A stretch of 10,282 bases of DNA, from positions 1 to 10,282 of the forward strand of contig JANYDI010000080.1 in NCBI GenBank assembly GCA_025363695.1, written 5' to 3'. The position numbers were made by a program, and so were the translations under genes. This document shows, in pieces, positions 6,757-10,282 of the stretch; position 1 is the first letter of the stretch; each line of letters opens with the position of its first letter. The notes under the pieces are model-generated. The model had not been told where the DNA came from and did not search any database. It saw nothing but the letters and a program-made list of their open reading frames with translations. The DNA comes from Opitutia bacterium (GTDB taxonomy: Bacteria; Verrucomicrobiota; Verrucomicrobiia; Opitutales; JANYDI01).

Positions 6757-7971
6757 ATGCAGGTCCTGAAACCCTTCAAATATATCGGCCTTAATGGCCT
6801 TGGGCAACGCGTGTCTGGGACGCTTCGAGCCGTCACGCAGGCAGAGGCGTTGCAGCAGCTGCACATACAGGGGTTTGTAGAGGTTCAGTGGGTTTTTCGC
6901 AAAACGTTTAATTGGAAGGCACTCAGTAAGCGTTTTAGCTTTCGGGTGGCCCTCAAGGAGCGCATCGACCTAGTGCAGCGCCTGGGCGTATTGTTGCAAT
7001 CAGGACTGCCTTTGCTCGAGGCCCTCAGGTTGCTCCAAAGACAAACAACCCCCAAGCGGCTCAGATACCTACTAGAAGCGCTTCAAACGCAGGTCCGCGC
7101 TGGCCAAGCTTTTTCCGAAGGCCTCATGCGCGTGGAGCCTTTTTTTGGGTCTTTGGGCATTGCGATGATCCAAGCCGCTGAGGCTCGCGGGGCTTTGGCC
7201 GAGGCGCTTTTAGCCCTTGCGCAGTTGTGGCGTAAACAGCTTAGCCAGGTCCGCACGCTTCAAAGTCTCCTGGTTTACCCCTGCGTCGTGCTCAGCCTAG
7301 GCCTTGCGGTGTTGAGCTTTTTATCCCTTTGGGTGCTCCCGCGCTTTGAGGCCGTGTTTGCCTCCAGCCTCGGGAATGTCCCCTTGCCCACGCTGACCCG
7401 TTGGGTGCTCGCTTTCCCCAAAAATGCGCCCCTGTTAGGCCTTCTGAGCGCCGCATTGCTGCTGTTTATCGTTTGGCTACTGCGCTTTTCCCCAAAACAC
7501 TGGGCGGTAGCACCGCGTCTGGGCCGTTGCCTCCCTGGCCTGCGTGCTGCCCTAGAAGACCGCATGTTGGCCCGCCTGGGCAGTAGTCTAGGAGCTCTTC
7601 TGGGTGCCGGAGTGCCCATTTTAAAGGGGATATCTTTAACGGCGCAACAGCTGCCCGCGTATCCCTATCGCCCAGCCCTGCTTCAGGTAAGCACCCAAAT
7701 AAAGAACGGCAATCGCTTGTCCCTAGGCCTAAAACAAACCCGCTGCTTCCCCGAGGCCCTCATCCACATCAGCGAAGTCGGTGAAGCCACGGGCCGCTTG
7801 CCCGAAATGCTCCAGCTCCTAGGCCAAGACGCTGCCGAAAGCTTCGACTCCAAGGTCACCCGCGCCGTTCAACTCCTCGAGCCGGCGCTGCTATTGCTGC
7901 TGGCGCTGCTGGTTTTGATTTTAGCGCTTGCACTGGTACTACCCATGAGTAGACTGTTGGAAGGGGCTTAG
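6757..7971 (+). CDS. Type II secretion / type IV pilus inner-membrane platform protein, GspF/PilC family
   Basis: Polytopic inner-membrane platform protein that couples the cytoplasmic assembly ATPase to pseudopilus or pilus growth. At 404 aa it is of normal family length. The N-terminus shows the family's cytoplasmic start (FKYIGLNGLGQRVSGTLRA), followed by two T2SSF domains at about 71-193 and 274-396. Each has the LL-SG-PLLEAL / LLGAGVPILKG helix and a later motif (MIQAAEARGAL at 138-147; ISEVGEATGRLPEML at 338-352). Membrane segments are visible at about 172-195, 224-243 and 374-396. In domain 1 the usual GE of the motif is AE. No other secretion or pilus component is in the window, so GspF versus PilC cannot be decided. 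The last codon and the TAG stop lie within repeat element A2. Upstream is the His-rich exported protein, 25 bp away. Confidence 0.93.
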   Translation: MQVLKPFKYIGLNGLGQRVSGTLRAVTQAEALQQLHIQGFVEVQWVFRKTFNWKALSKRFSFRVALKERIDLVQRLGVLLQSGLPLLEALRLLQRQTTPKRLRYLLEALQTQVRAGQAFSEGLMRVEPFFGSLGIAMIQAAEARGALAEALLALAQLWRKQLSQVRTLQSLLVYPCVVLSLGLAVLSFLSLWVLPRFEAVFASSLGNVPLPTLTRWVLAFPKNAPLLGLLSAALLLFIVWLLRFSPKHWAVAPRLGRCLPGLRAALEDRMLARLGSSLGALLGAGVPILKGISLTAQQLPAYPYRPALLQVSTQIKNGNRLSLGLKQTRCFPEALIHISEVGEATGRLPEMLQLLGQDAAESFDSKVTRAVQLLEPALLLLLALLVLILALALVLPMSRLLEGA

Positions 7972-8074
7972 CGCGGCATTTAGGGTTGGGACGGTGTCAG
8001 TGAAGTGACTCACGCACCGTAGTGCGCTACGCACTTCACTTCCTTGTCCGAACCCCAAATGCCACGCTAAGCCC
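7964..8074 (+). repeat. Family A long hairpin element, copy A2, overlapping the gspF-like stop codon
   Basis: Outer arms GGGCTTAGCG (7964-7973) and CGCTAAGCCC (8065-8074), inner stem TGAAGTG/CACTTCA. Nearly the reverse complement of A1, and in the same orientation relative to its gene as A1 is to truA. Compared with A1, two outer pairs change together (T-A to G-C and T-A to C-G), and one inner pair changes from G-C to T-A, keeping pairing intact. Confidence 0.85.
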
Positions 8075-8234
8075 GGGTCGAAGCACAGCTTATAATTCCT
8101 CCCGATCGCGAAGCGATCTGTGGGGGGCTTAGTATACCCAGTTCCCGATGGGCAATTTTATCAAAATGCGCCAGCATTTTGTAAAATTGCCCATCGGAAA
8201 GGGGATCCTAAGGGGCGCAAGCGCTCCTTAGCCC
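8075..8234 (-). repeat. Family B triple-hairpin element, copy B3 (inverted)
   Basis: Adjoins A2, in the same B-A order as B1-A1 but on the other strand; the joint reads GCTTCGACCCG (B1 has GCTTCGATCCG). Hairpin 3 is at 8104-8118, hairpin 2 at 8145-8197 (CCGATGGGCAATTTT / AAAATTGCCCATCGG) and hairpin 1 at 8208-8231, which has one A/C mismatch in the stem. It fills the gap before sufU, with only about 29 bp between hairpin 1 and the ATG, so it is probably transcribed or contains the promoter. A weak candidate promoter, TTATCA (8158) with TAAAAT (8182), lies inside hairpin 2. Confidence 0.85.
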
Positions 8235-8260
8235 TAAAAATCTTTACTTCCTCTTTCCTT

Positions 8261-8689
8261 ATGTTAGACGATCTCTACCAGGACATCATTCTTGAGCATG
8301 CGCGGAGCCCCTGCCATTACGGGCCCTTGGAGGGGGCCACGCACAGAGGCGAGGGGTACAACCCTGCGTGCGGAGACACGGTTTCTGTGGCGTTGATTGT
8401 GCAGGATGGGCGCATCGCGGCTGTCCATTTTACGGGGGCCGGGTGCTCGATTTCGCAGGCTTCGGCCTCGTTGATGACGCAGGCTCTGCAAGGATTAACG
8501 TTAGAGCAAAGCGCTCGCTTGACACGCAGCTTTTGTGATGGCATGGTGGGGGCAGTGCCGCTGGAGAGCGATGCTTTGGCGCCTTATGGTGACTTGGCTG
8601 CGCTGTCCGGGGTGCGTCACTTTCCTTTGCGCATCAAGTGCGCGACCTTGGCTTGGCACGCCCTTGAGGCGGCACTTCACAAACAATAG
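8261..8689 (+). CDS. sufU: SufU-type iron-sulfur cluster scaffold / sulfur acceptor
   Basis: IscU/NifU-N-fold protein of the SUF system that accepts sulfur from the cysteine desulfurase SufS and passes it on for Fe-S cluster assembly in the cytoplasm. At 142 aa it is of normal length. The three conserved cysteines are C37 in NPACGD, C62 in GAGCSISQAS and C127 in RIKCATLAW, with D39 completing the zinc/cluster site. The roughly 20-residue insertion between the second and third Cys (about 82-115) and the RxxCatLaW ending are SufU rather than IscU features. The start is the ATG at 8261, where MLDDLYQDIILEH matches the family's N-terminus; the frame is open further up, but that part reads through repeat B3. 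No Shine-Dalgarno site is visible (pyrimidine-rich upstream). Ends 2 bp before lipA. No sufS, sufB, sufC or sufD is in the window. Confidence 0.93.
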   Translation: MLDDLYQDIILEHARSPCHYGPLEGATHRGEGYNPACGDTVSVALIVQDGRIAAVHFTGAGCSISQASASLMTQALQGLTLEQSARLTRSFCDGMVGAVPLESDALAPYGDLAALSGVRHFPLRIKCATLAWHALEAALHKQ

Positions 8690-8691
8690 CT

Positions 8692-9564
8692 ATGGCGATT
8701 TTAGAATCTTCACGTCCCGATTGGCTTCGGGCTCGCTTGCCTACCAGTCCGACTTACAAGGCCCTACGCGTCCTTGTTGAGGAGCAAAAGCTCAACACGG
8801 TGTGCCAGAGCGCTCAATGCCCCAATATGGGCGAGTGCTGGTCCCGCGGTACGGCGACCTTTATGATTTTGGGCAACGTGTGCACGCGTCGCTGTACCTT
8901 TTGTGCCGTTCTGAGTGGGCGCCCCAGTGAAGTTGACCTAGGCGAGCCTGCCCGTGTGGCGCAAACCGTTGCAGCCATGGGCCTCAAATACTGCGTTGTG
9001 ACTTCCGTGGCTCGTGATGACCTCGAAGACGGCGGTGCCAGCGTATGGGCGGCCACCATTCGCGCCATTCGTCACAAAAACCCGCATACGCGCATAGAGG
9101 TCCTGATTCCCGATTTACAAGGACGTCCCAGTAGCCTGGATAGGCTCCTCGACGCCAAACCCGATGTGCTCAATCATAACATCGAAACCGTGCAGCGTTT
9201 GCAAAAACCCATCCGCAAAACCGCCCGTTATGACCGTACGCTCTTTGTTCTGGATTATGCTCAGAAAAAGGGATTTATCACGAAATCCGGCATCATGCTT
9301 GGGATTGGCGAAAAAGAGGACGAGATCGCCCAAACCCTTAAGGACCTACGTTCCGTAGGCTGTTCCCTGCTGACCATCGGCCAGTACCTGCAACCCAGCC
9401 CGCAGCATAGCCCCATAGACCGCTGGGTGACCCCCGAAGAGTTCCAGCACTGGAAGGCCTTTGGGCTTTCGATCGGCTTTAAGGGCGTAGAGTCCGGCCC
9501 GATGGTCAGGTCGTCATATCACGCTGACGAGCAGTTCGAGGGCGCGCTGGGAGTAGGGAAGTAA
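8692..9564 (+). CDS. lipA: Lipoyl synthase LipA (radical SAM)
   Basis: Inserts two sulfur atoms at C6 and C8 of protein-bound octanoyl groups to make the lipoyl cofactor of 2-oxoacid dehydrogenases and the glycine cleavage H protein. The protein is 290 aa, typical of the family. It has the auxiliary-cluster motif CX4CX5C at C38, C43 and C49 (CQSAQCPNMGEC), the radical SAM motif CX3CX2C at C64, C68 and C71 (CTRRCTFC), and the C-terminal RSSYHA at 273-278, whose serine ligates the auxiliary cluster. All key residues are present. The ATG is 2 bp after the sufU stop with no Shine-Dalgarno site, suggesting one transcript and coupled translation. Context is sensible: LipA consumes its auxiliary 4Fe-4S cluster as sulfur donor each turnover and needs it rebuilt, and sufU upstream could supply that need (inference). 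lipB is not in the window. Confidence 0.97.
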   Translation: MAILESSRPDWLRARLPTSPTYKALRVLVEEQKLNTVCQSAQCPNMGECWSRGTATFMILGNVCTRRCTFCAVLSGRPSEVDLGEPARVAQTVAAMGLKYCVVTSVARDDLEDGGASVWAATIRAIRHKNPHTRIEVLIPDLQGRPSSLDRLLDAKPDVLNHNIETVQRLQKPIRKTARYDRTLFVLDYAQKKGFITKSGIMLGIGEKEDEIAQTLKDLRSVGCSLLTIGQYLQPSPQHSPIDRWVTPEEFQHWKAFGLSIGFKGVESGPMVRSSYHADEQFEGALGVGK

Positions 9565-9582
9565 AAGTGAAGGAAGGAGAAA

Positions 9583-9725
9583 GGGCCAAGGGGAGCTTGC
9601 TCCCCTTGGATCCCCTTTCCGATGGGCGATTTTCAAAAATGCGATGCATTTTTAAAAATCGCCCATCGGGATAGGACATACAAGACCCCCCACAGATCGC
9701 TTCGCGATCCGGGAGTACTTTTAGG
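9583..9725 (+). repeat. Family B triple-hairpin element, copy B4
   Basis: Begins 18 bp after the lipA stop. Hairpin 1 (9586-9609) is CCAAGGGGA-GCTTGC-TCCCCTTGG, differing from B1/B2 by paired changes that preserve the stem. Hairpin 2 is at 9619-9669 (CCGATGGGCGATTTT / AAAATCGCCCATCGG) and hairpin 3 at 9695-9709. It is followed at 9727 by GTGTGAACAATTA-GCTTAA as after B2. It could terminate lipA transcription, although no U-tract follows hairpin 1. Confidence 0.85.
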
Positions 9726-9779
9726 GCGTGTGAACAATTAGCTTAAGCTAAGTCGTTCATTCAACCCACACTATTATCG

Positions 9780-9851
9780 TATTGTATTTTTTATATAACA
9801 ACAATTCACACTTAGGGAGGCCTGAAGGGCCGGCATATCGTAGCCCAGGGC
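9780..9851 (+). repeat. Direct repeat of 6063-6134 (AT-rich 25-mer plus REP foot)
   Basis: The 25 bp at 9780-9804 are identical to 6063-6087. After 10 unrelated bases, 37 bp (9815-9851) match 6098-6134 with one difference, covering GGGAGGCCTGAA, GGCCGGCATATCGTAG and the first arm of the REP hairpin. The spacing is the same in both copies, so a unit of about 72 bp has been copied. Confidence 0.8.
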
Positions 9852-10019
9852 GTAAGCCCTGGGTTTTAGTTGGAAAAAGATCTTGAGCCCTACAGGGGCG
9901 ACACTCGTATTCAAATTTTTAGTGCCGCCCTTACAGGGCTCCGGTTTATTTTCCATCCCAAACCCAGGGCTCACGCCCTGGGCTACGATATGCCGGCCCT
10001 TCAGGCCTCCCTAAGTGTG
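9807..10019. repeat. 213-bp nested palindrome (BIME-like, family C)
   Basis: Outer arms 9807-9866 and 9960-10019 are inverted copies matching at 59 of 60 positions. Each contains GTAGCCCAGGGC with GCCCTGGG, that is, its own small hairpin. Nested inside are arms 9885-9905 and 9921-9941 (GAGCCCTACAGGGGCGACACT and its imperfect complement, 17 of 21) around a short AT-rich centre. The GTAG foot plus GC-rich hairpin, in inverted pairs, is the layout of REP/BIME elements moved by REP-associated tyrosine transposases. No such transposase is in the window. Confidence 0.85.
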
Positions 10020-10065
10020 TTTTGATGATAAACTTAGATTAATAGGACTTATCCAATAACAAGCT

Positions 10066-10282
10066 ACAAAATGAGAGCCCTGAAAGGCCGAAGGATGATA
10101 GCCCAGGGCTTTAGCCCTGGGTTTACGGTAAAAAATAAACCAGAGCCCTACAGGGGCGATTCATTAAAATGCATCAAATTTATCTAAAAATCAACTATGC
10201 GCTATATATTGAGCCTCGAGAATCGCCCTTACAGGGCTCTAAATCTTTTTTCACCAGGAAACCCAGGGCTAAAGCCCTGGGC
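10066..10282. repeat. Second nested palindrome of family C, cut by the right edge
   Basis: Starts with the word ACAAAATGAGAGCCCT also at 5950. REP-like hairpin at 10099-10124 (here with GATAG instead of GTAG), inner arms at 10137-10163 and 10220-10240 (AGAGCCCTACAGGGGCGATT ... GAATCGCCCTTACAGGGCTC), and an inverted REP hairpin at 10260-10282 that runs off the window. Same plan as 9807-10019 with a different, 56-bp central spacer. No gene is supported anywhere between 9565 and 10282. Confidence 0.8.

Noticed and set aside
8120..8260. N-terminal extension of sufU from 8120
   Set aside because: It reads through hairpin element B3 and adds 47 residues not found in SufU; the ATG at 8261 gives the family's N-terminus.
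9774..9974. Minus-strand open frame of 66 codons in the right repeat cluster
   Set aside because: It is made entirely of palindromic repeats, and its sequence is explained by them.
9775..10282. CRISPR array
   Set aside because: The repeats are inverted and nested, spacers are irregular in length and the repeat units vary; there are no cas genes.

Overview
The window is bacterial, uses the standard code (TGA serves as stop in several genes) and looks Gram-negative: it carries a GspF/PilC-type inner-membrane secretion/pilus gene and two genes with Sec signal peptides. SufU (rather than IscU) next to LipA, the weak Shine-Dalgarno sites and the abundance of short intergenic palindromes would fit a Verrucomicrobia/PVC-type genome. 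That placement is a guess; nothing in the window fixes the taxon.

Layout. 1-4207: two consecutive + strand genes for large proteins I do not recognise. Their N-terminal parts differ, but they share a homologous C-terminal domain of about 100 residues and a Lys/Ala-rich tail. The first is cut by the left edge; the second has its own promoter, a ribosome binding site and a signal peptide. 4429-5672: a minus-strand ruvX-truA pair with a 4-bp ATGA overlap (ruvX first), converging on the second large gene. 5673-6377: about 700 bp with no gene, filled with repeats. 6378-7971: a small exported His/Glu-rich protein followed by a gspF/pilC-like gene. 8261-9564: sufU and lipA, 2 bp apart, an Fe-S scaffold next to the Fe-S enzyme that makes lipoate. 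9565-10282: a second gene-free stretch packed with nested palindromes.

The most unusual content lies between the genes. Three repeat families recur. Family B (four copies, about 140-160 bp) is a string of three hairpins, and several stem positions change in a compensatory way between copies. Family A (two copies, about 111 bp) is one long imperfect hairpin that overlaps the 3' ends of truA and gspF and supplies their stop codons. Family C is a REP/BIME-like set (GTAG-type foot plus CCCAGGGC/GCCCTGGG hairpin) arranged as nested palindromes, one with 60-bp arms matching at 59 positions. B and A occur as a fixed composite at 4208-4473 and, inverted, at 7964-8234.

I see no defence system, CRISPR array, RNA gene or transposase gene. 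The candidates for something undescribed are the modular covarying hairpin elements and the pair of large proteins sharing a C-terminal domain.
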